NCBI GenBank assembly: GCA_001630475.1
Contig: KV419401.1
Coordinates: 1 to 64,000 of the forward strand
Length of the DNA stretch: 64,000 bases
Reading direction: 5' to 3'
DNA from: Sistotremastrum niveocremeum HHB9708
Taxonomy: Eukaryota > Basidiomycota > Agaricomycetes > Sistotremastrales > Sistotremastraceae
In this document: one piece after another, positions 46,368 to 64,000 of the stretch
Layout: every line of letters begins with the position of its first letter
Position numbering within the stretch: the first letter of the stretch is position 1
Program-made: the position numbers and the translations under genes
Notes under the pieces: model-generated
What the model saw: the letters and a program-made list of their open reading frames with translations, nothing else
The model's database searches: none
What the model was told of the DNA's origin: nothing

Positions 46368-47281
46368 TTAATCCCAAGCAGCTTCCGCACTCTGCCTCGC
46401 AAGCCGCCGAACCTTCTTTCTGTAGCCTTGGGGCACGTGAGATTGGAGACGATAAAAACTCCGAAGGCAAGAACCTACCAGCGAGATCGTTCCTGACCTG
46501 CACGGCCGCCTCGACATTTGCCGGGCTGCCGGTGTCAGGATTGTCGGAAGAAAGAAGTGAGATTACACTCAGAAGCTGAAACAATCTTTCAGCCACAAAG
46601 CGCAAGATCGGAGCAGATATAAAGAACATACGATGGATTCAACGGTATGTACAGGCAACCAGCGCTCCGATGCCGACTCGTAGCCATATTCGTCATCTTT
46701 GGGCTCATGCTGATAAAGAAGAGTAACAGGTTAGAGGTAATGCTACGACGCATACAGGTAGGTTCGTACGAGGATTGATATGCAAACGCCTCCGTCGGGA
46801 TAGACTGTCATATGGTTGAGTGAGAATTCCAGCTGGCCTCTACCTAAGACTCACTATTAGGATGCCACATTGGCGTAATGAATTTCATCTTTGGTGGCAG
46901 TAATGGAAATTCCGTAGGGAAAGACAACCGGGCTTTGAAGAAACCTCCTTCACTGCGCAAGTGCATGAGATATATTCCGCAGTATAAGGAATGCAGACTA
47001 ACTAGAGAGTGTCGGGCGGCCTAGACGATCAAAGTCAGTGGCCCGATCAGAGTAAGCAAGTATGAAATAGTACCCGATCAGCATGACTTCCCATTCCAGG
47101 ATGTTATCGTCGTCAACCAAGCCTATAGAGACGAGCACGATCAAAATCGGAGAGCGAGCAAAGCCACCACTCGAATGAGCTCACCGGCAGAGATGCCTTC
47201 GACAGGACGTTTCTGTAGCTCCATAAGCTGACGCTTAAGGATGATATTAGACTGAGTGCTCGAACTCTGAGCTTTGGACAT
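46368..47281 (-). CDS. UBE2G1: Ubiquitin-conjugating enzyme E2, UBE2G1/Ubc15 type
   Basis: Spliced exons read [75 protein letters not shown] with the catalytic Cys, [20 protein letters not shown], and end VRRLARQSAEAAWD. LVDDDN, HEP.DD.YGYE and WLP.HTVE mark the UBE2G1 group (Ubc15 in fission yeast) rather than UBE2G2. The family builds Lys48-linked chains, in animals with cullin ligases. Eight small exons; three introns follow within 25 codons of the active site. The intron after AAVQ or NDLA could be read in more than one way, so the last 20 residues are less sure. Divergent from RPC2. Confidence 0.9.
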
Positions 47282-47501
47282 TGTCAAAGATGAAATCGAC
47301 GCGAAGAGTTGGATGTAGATGAGAGTAGAAGGAAAGCCTCAACGGAGGACAGCGGGCGTCTGCGCAACCCTTTCTCCTCGTCGCGGACTTACCGGAGATC
47401 GATTATTTTTGCGTCTTCTCGTTCAGATCTCAGACTTGACTCGGCCTTTCTCGACGTTGTGTGCAGCTTCGACCGTTTTCTCAGCGTGAGCTTTGTCAGG
47501 G
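47282..47501. promoter_or_regulatory. Shared promoter of UBE2G1-type gene and RPC2
   Basis: Only 220 bp separate the divergent start codons. A short pyrimidine/GC-rich core (cttctcgttcagatctcagac near 47413) lies in the middle. No TATA box is seen. Confidence 0.5.
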
Positions 47502-56422
<8,921 letters not shown>

Positions 56423-56841
56423 ACGGGGCCGGCACCTACAGTAGTGACCACCCGCGTCCTTTCACAATCGAATTTCAAGCTCACCCGTGGCACTTTCCGA
56501 CCCCTCTTTCCTAGCGGCATGGGGATGGTGCAACTTGTCAATTACTCTCGCCTTTTACTAGAGTAATCCGTGTTCCGTCCCTGCCCTACTTGCCGCATGC
56601 CAATTTTTCAGCTCTCAGCTTGATCCTGAGTTTGTTTCTTCTTTTGCTTTTTGGCATCTTATTCTTTTGACCCATCCAAACTTGTTCAAGTGTGCTATCG
56701 GCATGTAACAGGTTGTCTGCTAACCCTCTAGTATTTTAAAATCATTATAATTATCGTAGATAGTATAATTTTCCGTGTCGAACATGAGCTGATGTCGTAG
56801 CAGGACTCATGTAGCAATGAACTAACGTTGAGATATTAAGG
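56423..56841. other. Unique upstream flank of ERCC6L2
   Basis: About 420 bp outside the duplication, between it and the prefoldin stop. AT-rich near 56735-56775 (aaatcattataattatcg). No gene is supported; it should hold most of the ERCC6L2 promoter, which the decayed copy lacks. Confidence 0.5.
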
Positions 56842-57693
56842 TCACGACTTTTTACTGAGCTCCTCCATCTCTCTTCTTTCTTTTCGCCTTTTCACATCCC
56901 AGTTGTAGACCCTTGCCGTGTTGACCTCCATTACGGTTACCTGTTCGCGAAGAAACTCAAGATCCTCGATCGCATTTGACAACGCTTGCTGAGCCGATTT
57001 CAGTTTCCCGCTCAAGAGTTCAATAGCACTGTCATGGGTGTACGATAACATAGTATTGGCCTGGAAAAAAGGCTATGATTCGAGGGCGGTCGGCTGAGAG
57101 AGAGAACATACATACCCCTAGCCATAAGTAAACCGTGTCGGTATCCTCAAGTTCAGCATGCGCGTAGAGGGTATCATTCAGTTCAAATGTCGTCGTCAGT
57201 GATTTCTTGGGTGCGTCGCTGTCAAGATCATCTTCCAGATCGTCCTCATCTTCGTCCTCATCGGCTTTTTGCTTGCCGTCCTGGAAGGAAGTCAGGATGA
57301 GATGACGCTACACAACCCAACACGCACTCTTCGTTCCTTCAAGAACTCGACCATTGCCAGCGTCTTCTTGATGTCAGGGATTTTCTCCTCCAAGCCCTTT
57401 CGTCTTTGAGTTAGATTATTCTCCATGTATCGGTACTTTCTGCCAAAAACCGCATTAGCCAAGTCTAGTCAAAGTCTTTAGAACGGGGCACGTACGCTAT
57501 AGCTTCCTGAAATTGCCGTAAGGAGCTCTCCACTTCGACGTCAGGTCCACCAACATGTTCTTCGACGTTTGTCTAAGAGAAGACGATGAATGGTGTCTTG
57601 GGCAAGGCTGAACAAAAATCGTACTATGAACGGAGCGTGAGGTATTCCTCTTGGGTTTATGGGCACATTCGGAGCCTTTCGTTCTGTAGCCAT
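56842..57693 (-). CDS. PFD3: Prefoldin subunit 3
   Basis: Exons read MATERKAPNVPINPRGIPHA, then NVEEHVGGPDVEVESSLRQF, LTQRRKGLEEKIPDIKKTL, LEDTDTVYLWLGANTMLSYT and ALSNAIEDLEFLREQVTVME. This is the alpha-type prefoldin layout: helix, beta hairpin with V-x-LWLGANVM, helix. It matches subunit 3 (human VBP1, yeast Pac10), which with five partners hands nascent actin and tubulin to the CCT chaperonin. An acidic run (DEDEDEDDLEDDLDSD) between the first helix and the hairpin is longer than in yeast. The tail RVYNWDVKRRKERREMEEL is typical. Divergent from MRD1 with very close starts. Confidence 0.93.
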
Positions 57694-57811
57694 TGCAGTA
57701 GATCAAATAGATTGCTGAATTCCTCTAAGGTCGGAGGCGGAAGTATTTCTGCCGCTGAGTTCAGAAAGCGCTTGGAGGCGGACTTTAAATTCTCATCACA
57801 TCCATTTTCCG
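57694..57811. promoter_or_regulatory. Very short shared promoter of PFD3 and MRD1
   Basis: Only 118 bp lie between the PFD3 start codon and the first two bases of the MRD1 start codon. The two promoters and both 5' untranslated regions must overlap here. No TATA box is visible. Confidence 0.55.
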
Positions 57812-60765
57812 ATGTAAGTTTTCTTCCAACCACCACCATCTCCCTTCTCACTTTTCTATCGTTTCACTCCTTTCAGGTCGCGCATTCTAGTCAAGAATCT
57901 TCCTCATTATGTTACCGCGCCTGAATTTCGTACACATTTCTCCACGACGTCTGCCAAAGATCGTCCGTTGACCGTCACCGATGCAAAAATAATGTCAAAG
58001 CGCGATGGAACGTCTAGACTGTTTGGTTTCATTGGCTACAAGACCGACGAAGAAGCACAAAAAGCCAAGGCTTGGTTCGATGGTAGTTACTTCGGTACAT
58101 CGAGGGTCAAAGTCGAGGTCGTCGACGTAAGTTTTTTTTTACCCAACTTTTCCGGCTCCGTTTCTAATTCTCTTCTCATATCTAGGGGACTAAGAATGCA
58201 CCAGCTGCAAGACCCGCTAAGAAGCGTCGCGTCGATGAGTCAACGGCCTCTACGACAAAGAGTTCAAACGATGTCGACAACACCGAGAAACCCACCGAAC
58301 AGACTGACAAGCCTGCTCTTTCTAAATTCATGGACGTCATGAAACCTCGTAATAACCTCCAAACGTGGGCCAACGAAGACCTCGGCTCACATCTCCCCAC
58401 CGCTGCTTCGGATGCTATTCCCATCGTCGCCCAGCCCGAAGAGACACCCGTTGAGGAAAACAATGAAGGCCTCTCTGACTTGGAGTGGATGAAGCGCCGT
58501 ATGCAGCAGGGCATGTCATCTGTTGTCGAAGAGAAGGCTTTTGAGCAGTCTGACGACGAGGAAGACGGTGTTAAGGTATGTACTTCGACTTGCTTCGCAG
58601 CTAGTCTATCTGATAGATGTGTCTAGGCTTCCAATCCTCCGCTGTTCGAGTCCAAGGTCGACGAAGTGGCTCCCGATCAAACGAAGCAGACCATTCTGGA
58701 AACAGGGAGATTATTCATTCGCAATCTTCCCTTCTCCACGACGGCGGACGAGTTGGAGCAGCAATTCTCTTCGTTTGGAGAGATCAGTCAGGTGATTATC
58801 TGTTCTATGTCTTTAAGTCCCCTTCTCGGGCTCCCCTTTCGGATGACCAAAACATTGCACCATCATCAGACCCTTGGGGAATGTTGATTAAACAGCCATA
58901 AATCAGAAACGCTACACTGATCTTTTTCTTTGCCATTCTGTTTTTTATGACATCTATGTGCTAACTCGTGCTTTCCTCCTAGGTAAAGCTCATTCATTCT
59001 CGAAAGTCTCGCTACGGGGAGTCAGCGGCGTGCTATATGATGACAAAATATTTAGGGACAGCTGACACTCAGGTGGATGCTGATCCTCTGGGAAATCCGA
59101 TAGTAGAAATTTAACTGATATAGCGTGCCGCTCTCCCTTTTCTCATCATGCTCTCTATTTCCCTTCTCATCGTTTCGTCTTCCAGGTACACTTTCCACTC
59201 AGTGCCGAGCACACGCCGAAAGGCATCGCCTTTGTCACTTTCAGACAGCCTTCAGCTGCTCTTGCTGCGTACGAATCCCTCGACGGAACGACCTTCCAGG
59301 GACGTTTGTTGCACATCATCGCCGCTATCGATCGACGAGCAAAGGCCGACGACCATTTAGATCCTAAAAAGAGTATCAAGGATCAGAAGTTGGACTCGCG
59401 CAAGAAAGGTGCTCTGAAGGAGTCTGGAGCCCGGTGGGAGTGGGGCATGCTCTTTATGAATGTTCGTCGTTGTCTCAATGCACTTTGCCTCTGCTAAACG
59501 AACTGGTTAGGCGGACGCTGTTGCATCTTCAATTGCAGATCGGTTGTCAATATCGAAGGCCGATATTCTCAATTCCGACAGCGATGCGACCAATCCTGCC
59601 GTGAAGCTAGCTCTCGCCGAAACCCACATCATACAAGAAACCCGTGACTATCTTGCGTCGCAGGGAGTCCACATTGCTTCCTTCAGCGAGAAGGTCAAGA
59701 AGTCCGACACTGCCCTTCTCGTCAAGAACATCCCATACGGAACTGACGCGTCTACACTGCGAGAGATGTTCGGTGCGCAGGGAGAGATCATGCGACTGAT
59801 CATCCCTCCCGCGGGCACCATCGCTGTCATCGAGTACACCCATCCCGCTGAGGCTCAGCAGGCGTTCAAGAAGTTGGCTTATCGACGCCTGGGCAGTTCT
59901 ATCCTCTATCTTGAGCGAGCCCCCGGAAATGTCTTCATCAATCCCACTCCTGTCGATGCCGCTCCCCAGCCCACTCCCAAGGCTCCCGTCATTTCTTCCG
60001 CCGTCGCGCCTATCACCATTCCCGAAGATCAGCAGGCTGCTTCACTCGCCGAAGGCAAAACATTATTCATCAAGAACCTTGCCTTCTCTACTACATCTGA
60101 ACGTCTCACTTCAGTCTTCCGTCACCTTCCGGGCTTCGTCTTTGCGCGTGTTCAAACCAAGCCAGATCCCAAGCGTCCAGATTCGGATGCTCGTCTCAGC
60201 ATGGGATACGGATTTGTTGGCTTTGATACTACGGAGTCGGCGAAGAAAGGGTTGCAGAGTACACAAGGATTCGTCCTCGACGGGCATGCCCTCTCTGTTA
60301 AGTTTGCGGGACGGGGTGCAGAGGAAGAAAAGAAGGGCGTTCCTAAGAGTCAGACGACGAAGATGATTGTGAAGAACGTGCCCTTTGAGGCCTCGAAGAA
60401 GGATATTAGGGAGCTCTTCGGGTATGCTACTTCTTTTATGACTCTGTTCACCTACTGATTCCTCTCGAAGTGCGCATGGTCATCTCAAGTCTGTTCGACT
60501 ACCCAAGAAATTCGACTCGCGGTCGCGCGGATTCGCCTTCTTGGATTTCCTCACCCGACGCGAAGCGGAGAATGCGTACGCTGCACTCAAGCACACGCAT
60601 TTACTTGGTCGGCATTTGGTCCTTGAATGGGCCGAGGAGACTGAGCAAGACATCGACAAGTTGCGCGAGAAAGTCGGTGTCGGCTTTGGTAATGGTAAGG
60701 CATTACCTGGTCGCAAGAGGAAGTTGCAACTCGAGAACGAGGTGGATGGCTTTGATGAAGATTAG
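57812..60765 (+). CDS. MRD1: Pre-rRNA processing factor Mrd1 (RBM19)
   Basis: Five RNA-recognition motifs in order: SRILVKNLPHYVTAPEFR, GRLFIRNLPFSTTADELE, ALLVKNIPYGTDASTLRE, KTLFIKNLAFSTTSERLT and KMIVKNVPFEASKKDIRE, separated by charged linkers (FMDVMKPRNNLQTW, DLEWMKRRMQQGM). Mrd1 binds pre-rRNA and U3 in the 90S particle and is needed for 18S rRNA. The start codon is split: AT ends the first exon (57812-57813) and G begins the second at 57877, giving MSRILVKNLP, the conserved Mrd1 N-terminus. Exons: 57812-57813, 57877-58126, 58186-58575, 58627-58791, 59186-59461, 59511-60421, 60471-60765; the sum, 763 codons with the stop, is in phase. One intron (58792-59185) is 394 nt; the others are about 50-65 nt. 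Confidence 0.94.
58983..59114 (+). other. Possible alternative terminal exon inside MRD1 intron
   Basis: Inside the long MRD1 intron a branch-like ctaac and pyrimidine-rich acceptor (gctttcctcctag, ending 58982) precede 43 open codons and a TAA. The frame continues that of the upstream exon (phase 0 after EISQ). The translation includes HSRKSRYGESAACYMMTKYL and QVDADPLGNPIVEI. If used, it would replace everything after RRM2 by a short tail. It could also be a remnant of another gene; I do not recognise the sequence. Confidence 0.4.
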
Positions 60766-61262
60766 AGTTATAATTTTGTCATTACTAGTGGAGATATCGA
60801 TTAGAATGGCATAACGATCGATAACTAAATTCCCGCCTCTGAGATTAGTGACAAGGCTTGGTCCCCGAAGAAGAGTGCAAGGTAAAACAGGAGACTATCA
60901 TCATAGGATCCGAGGCATTGCAGTCTGATGCACTGATTATTAAATTGATGACGAGAAGAAAAGGAATGAAAGCACAAAGTCCAGTGAGAGTGTGAATGAA
61001 ATGCATGCTTGGAACGACAGTGTAGCATTGCTCTTCTTAGCCCAAATGCGAAAACAATAATCAAAAAGAAAGTGAAATAAGATAGATATGAAAGCAGAAA
61101 TGGTATGCGTTGCTTCTCCACCACGCGTCGGGCTAAGAAGACTCGGAAAAGCAGGTGAAGGATGCTGAAATATGGAGGAGACAATCCAGAAACACCGGAC
61201 CTGAAAACAAATGCAATGCGGTCAAGTTGTGTACTACGCGGAGCGAAAATATGAACATACTA
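60766..61262. other. Convergent intergenic region
   Basis: About 500 bp between the stops of MRD1 and the repeat protein, presumably both 3' untranslated regions. The minus-strand frames here have no start context or domain. Confidence 0.5.
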
Positions 61263-64000
61263 CTATGTTGATTCCTCAGCAGGTGGTTGAGGCCCTTCCT
61301 CTTCGATCGCACCATTGCCATTTGAATGTGCTACCTGGCTCAAGTCTTCTACTATCTGTTCTTTCTCCTTCTCGGGTTCAGACCGTGTTTCTGTCGCCTC
61401 ACTGACGATCTCAGGGTTGGCCTCGGTCTCGGCAGAGGTAGCGCGACTATCATCTTGCAATGGTGTGGGTACAGCAAGTTCATCTACAGCTGCCTCAGGT
61501 TGGGTTGCTGTTTGCGCTGGCTCTGCCGCCGATTCAGTCTCGGCCACGGCGGGGTTCGGTGTAAGCTCATCAGCGGCGGGGCCGCCAGGAGCAACGACGA
61601 CTGCTTCCGTGGGATCTGAGGCAGATGGAACGTCATCGAGAGGGGCCGATACGGCGTCAGGGACAGGTGAGTAATCCTCCTGCACCGGCGCTGCATTCTG
61701 GGATGCTTCGGATACTGGCTCAACGAGTGCTGTGTACGACGCTGCCACTTCATCAGCATTTGGGGAATGAGAGACAGGTGCAACTTCCGATACGGCTAGC
61801 TCAGCCAATTCCTGAGAGACGGCGGGAGTTTCATCCGACACTAGATCGCGCTCTGAAGGAGGTAAGGTAGAAGCTTCTGCAACAGTTGATGCGTCGGGCA
61901 GTTCTGTGCCAGCCGGCACATTTTCAAGAACAGGTGCACTTGCATGACTCTCTGGTCCTTCAGGTGAAGTGGGAACCTCTACCACGGGGAGATCGGAGGC
62001 TGCAGGTACATTTTCAGGTGCTGACTCAGAGTCTTGGTCGACGACTACGTTTTGAGCAGTAGTGCTTTCTACCACTGCCGGTTGAGATGGAAGTTCGACC
62101 CCGGCTGGGACATTTTCGAGCACCGGTGCCGTCTCAGTCTCAACCTTCGACTCAGCAGCGTCCATATGATCGGCGACCTCAGCAATGACGGGTACCTCTG
62201 CCCCTGCGGGAACGTTTTCCAAAACGGGGGCACTGCCAGCGTCGAAGGCAGTTTCTTGAGGCTCCACACTGTCAACGACGGTCGCAACAACAGGAACATC
62301 CGCGCCGGCAGGAACGTTCTCCAGGACGGGTGCAGATTCGGGCTCGGGAGGACTGGACGCAATAACAGGAGCTTCCGGAAGAGTGGGTTCCTCAAGAACG
62401 GCAACTCCTGCGGGAACATTCTCCAACACTGGTGCAGATTCTTTCTCCTCAGCCGAGGGTATTGCGTTGGGCTTAGGTTCGGGGTCTACTATAGAACTAG
62501 AAACTTCCGAGGTAGAGGGAGCGATTTCCGAAGCAGCTGCAGACTCTCGCTCTATCATAGATGACTCGGGGGCAGTGGCCTCCGCCGAGGTCGGGATGTC
62601 AACAACGACGACGTCAGTGGCAGAGTTATCCAGAGCAGGTGCAGACTCCATCTCTTCGACAGGAGCTGCCTCAGCAGTTGTGACCTCGACAGCTGAAATT
62701 GTTTCGGGCACTTCGGCTTCGGTAGGAGCCTCTACTGAGACAGGAGTCGACTCCATCTGAGCATCAGCGATTTCGACTTCAGAGTGAGCGGCCTCCGTTT
62801 CCGTTGACGCTGCGGGGGTGGGTTCTGCAACAATGTCCGTCGTTGTAACCGGCTCGCTTTTGACACCAACATCCGCCACTTCGAGTTCCGAGATGACATT
62901 TTCCGGCGAAACTTCCGGTGCCAATGGCAACACGACCCTAGGTTCCTCAACGGGCTGGACGAGTTGTACTATAGGCGCATCGACCTCTGCGATCTCAGCT
63001 GGCGCGACCACTGTTCGAGAAGCAGCCAATGTTGTGTCTTCAGCAGGTTCGGGCTCATCTTGATGGAGATCTGCATCCTCGGCCTCGGGCACCTCAGGAA
63101 CGTTCACAGCAGCGGGGGTATCGTCCACTGGAACTGGGGGAGAGTCAACTACTAGTGCAGGGGACGCACTTGGCGCAACAGCCTCTTCAGAAGACAGCTT
63201 CGGCGAAGCAACTTCAACATCCTCGATGGGAGGAAGATACTCTGCTGTCGGGGCTTCGTGAATCATTTCAGGCCGAGCATCAGGGACTGTCACTGGGACT
63301 TCCGTAGCCACAACATCCGATTCCGTCGACGATGCCACAGGAGCTGGTACATCAGCCTCGATGGCAGCGGCTGCAGTTTCATCAACCTTTTCGGGAGCGG
63401 ATGGCTCGGCGACTATGTTCTCGACGGGCTCTGGAGCAGGCACGTCCTCAGCTGTAGGAATAGGAGCTTCAGATTTCTGCTCCTTGTCTTCGGAGTGTCC
63501 GTTGACCACAGCGGCAGCTGTAACGCCCAGGCCGATCGCAGCCGTCGCAGTTGCGGTAGCCACAGCCACGGCTGAAGATGAGCTCTCGTGAGTAGTGCCT
63601 GCTACGGCCGGTGGTGACATCTTGCCATCCTCTTCCGACAACATCTCGCCCATCTCTCCAATTCTGGGAGACTTTCCTGCATCCTTCTTGGAAGCGCTCA
63701 TAGTCTTACTGGTCAACGAAGGAGATCCGAAGAAAGGGAATCTTCTCTTGGTAGTGGATGCAACGGAAGGAGATTTTCTAGAGCTGGCGCTGAGTCGACG
63801 ATCCACAGTCTGCGGTGTCGACGGCACGGGAGTCTCTGGCTCCGCCTTTGGAGTGGGAGGACGAATGGATTGAACGGCTTCGATGACCACCCAACCTAGG
63901 GTCTTCTCCTGATAATGAAGAGCGGCCGAAGGCTTCAATTGGCACAGTACGAACTGCGGCCAGTTAGCCGTGATAGGGTCAAGCACTGCGTCAGACCAAA
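61263..64000 (-). CDS. Long acidic repeat protein, partial at the window edge
   Basis: A single open exon of at least 910 codons continues past the right edge of the window, so the N-terminus is missing. The visible part begins SDAVLDPITANWPQFVLCQL, a globular piece I cannot name, and then a basic Ser/Pro/Thr-rich stretch (RRLSASSRKSPSVAS, KRRFPFFGSPS). An alanine-rich segment (AVAVATATATAAIGLGVTAA) is hydrophobic enough to touch a membrane but is probably low complexity. The remaining 700 residues are a Glu/Ala/Pro/Val-rich disordered region with APVLENVPAG repeats, ending QPPAEEST. Function unknown; the composition suggests a spacer or scaffold. Confidence 0.8.
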   Translation of the reverse strand, partial: WSDAVLDPITANWPQFVLCQLKPSAALHYQEKTLGWVVIEAVQSIRPPTPKAEPETPVPSTPQTVDRRLSASSRKSPSVASTTKRRFPFFGSPSLTSKTMSASKKDAGKSPRIGEMGEMLSEEDGKMSPPAVAGTTHESSSSAVAVATATATAAIGLGVTAAAVVNGHSEDKEQKSEAPIPTAEDVPAPEPVENIVAEPSAPEKVDETAAAAIEADVPAPVASSTESDVVATEVPVTVPDARPEMIHEAPTAEYLPPIEDVEVASPKLSSEEAVAPSASPALVVDSPPVPVDDTPAAVNVPEVPEAEDADLHQDEPEPAEDTTLAASRTVVAPAEIAEVDAPIVQLVQPVEEPRVVLPLAPEVSPENVISELEVADVGVKSEPVTTTDIVAEPTPAASTETEAAHSEVEIADAQMESTPVSVEAPTEAEVPETISAVEVTTAEAAPVEEMESAPALDNSATDVVVVDIPTSAEATAPESSMIERESAAASEIAPSTSEVSSSIVDPEPKPNAIPSAEEKESAPVLENVPAGVAVLEEPTLPEAPVIASSPPEPESAPVLENVPAGADVPVVATVVDSVEPQETAFDAGSAPVLENVPAGAEVPVIAEVADHMDAAESKVETETAPVLENVPAGVELPSQPAVVESTTAQNVVVDQDSESAPENVPAASDLPVVEVPTSPEGPESHASAPVLENVPAGTELPDASTVAEASTLPPSERDLVSDETPAVSQELAELAVSEVAPVSHSPNADEVAASYTALVEPVSEASQNAAPVQEDYSPVPDAVSAPLDDVPSASDPTEAVVVAPGGPAADELTPNPAVAETESAAEPAQTATQPEAAVDELAVPTPLQDDSRATSAETEANPEIVSEATETRSEPEKEKEQIVEDLSQVAHSNGNGAIEEEGPQPPAEEST
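61900..62440 (-). repeat. Coding tandem repeats, about 33 residues each
   Basis: The decamer APVLENVPAG recurs about every 100 bp (near 61910, 62104, 62204, 62305 and 62408), with a shortened unit SAPENVPAA near 62000 and decayed versions (APALDNSATD near 62630). The variable part between decamers is acidic and rich in Val, Pro and Glu. The repeats lie within the long open exon. Confidence 0.85.

Noticed and set aside
61315-63873. Several plus-strand frames opposite the acidic repeat protein
   Set aside because: They mirror the GC-rich, low-complexity minus-strand coding sequence and have no domains.

Overview
The window looks like nuclear DNA of a filamentous basidiomycete, probably an agaricomycete. 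Genes lie close together on both strands. Most are cut by many introns of about 45-60 nt with GT-AG ends, and the readable proteins are ordinary eukaryotic housekeeping proteins with basidiomycete-type extras (F-box/LRR proteins, a DUF7918-like protein, a serine-rich single-pass membrane protein). No rRNA, tRNA, CRISPR or recognisable retroelement was found by eye.

Layout. Positions 262-7457 hold a decayed, inverted copy of 49228-56422: an ERCC6L2-type SNF2 ATPase pseudogene on + and the 3' part of an RNA polymerase III RPC2 pseudogene on -. Next is an accessory patch (about 7.5-12.7 kb) with a dead F-box relic, an intact F-box/LRR gene head-to-head with it, a 262-bp element with perfect 42-bp inverted ends, and a diverged tandem repeat. 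From 12.7 kb on the genes are mostly intact: a DUF7918-like protein, an OTUB1 deubiquitinase, an Fmp46-like redox protein, a secretory single-pass membrane protein, VPS36 (ESCRT-II), a Cbp6/UQCC2-like assembly factor and NOC2 (60S biogenesis). A 3.1-kb stretch without a recognisable gene follows (25.4-28.5 kb). Then come FOL3 (dihydrofolate synthase), a small charged protein, DUS4, SRP9, a mitochondrial 2-oxodicarboxylate carrier, UBC7, ALO1, an HSPA12-type Hsp70, METTL14/Kar4, and a UBE2G1-type E2. The right part holds the intact RPC2 and ERCC6L2 pair, prefoldin subunit 3, MRD1 (pre-rRNA processing), and a long acidic repeat protein that runs off the right edge.

How the genes work together. 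There is no obvious metabolic cluster. Several genes serve ribosome and RNA production (NOC2, MRD1, RPC2, SRP9, DUS4, METTL14). Several serve ubiquitin handling (OTUB1, UBC7, UBE2G1, VPS36, F-box). Many are arranged as divergent pairs with short shared promoters: DUF7918/OTUB1, membrane protein/VPS36, SRP9/carrier, UBE2G1/RPC2 and PFD3/MRD1.

Most notable observations: the 7.2-kb inverted segmental duplication with one dead copy; MRD1, whose start codon is split by an intron and whose one oversized intron contains an in-frame, splice-site-bounded 44-codon possible alternative terminal exon; a METTL14 homologue with a DPPF motif and a methionine-rich tail; the 42-bp inverted-repeat element; and a protein with about 33-residue APVLENVPAG repeats. 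Exon borders were worked out by hand and may be off by a few bases where no reading-frame check was made.
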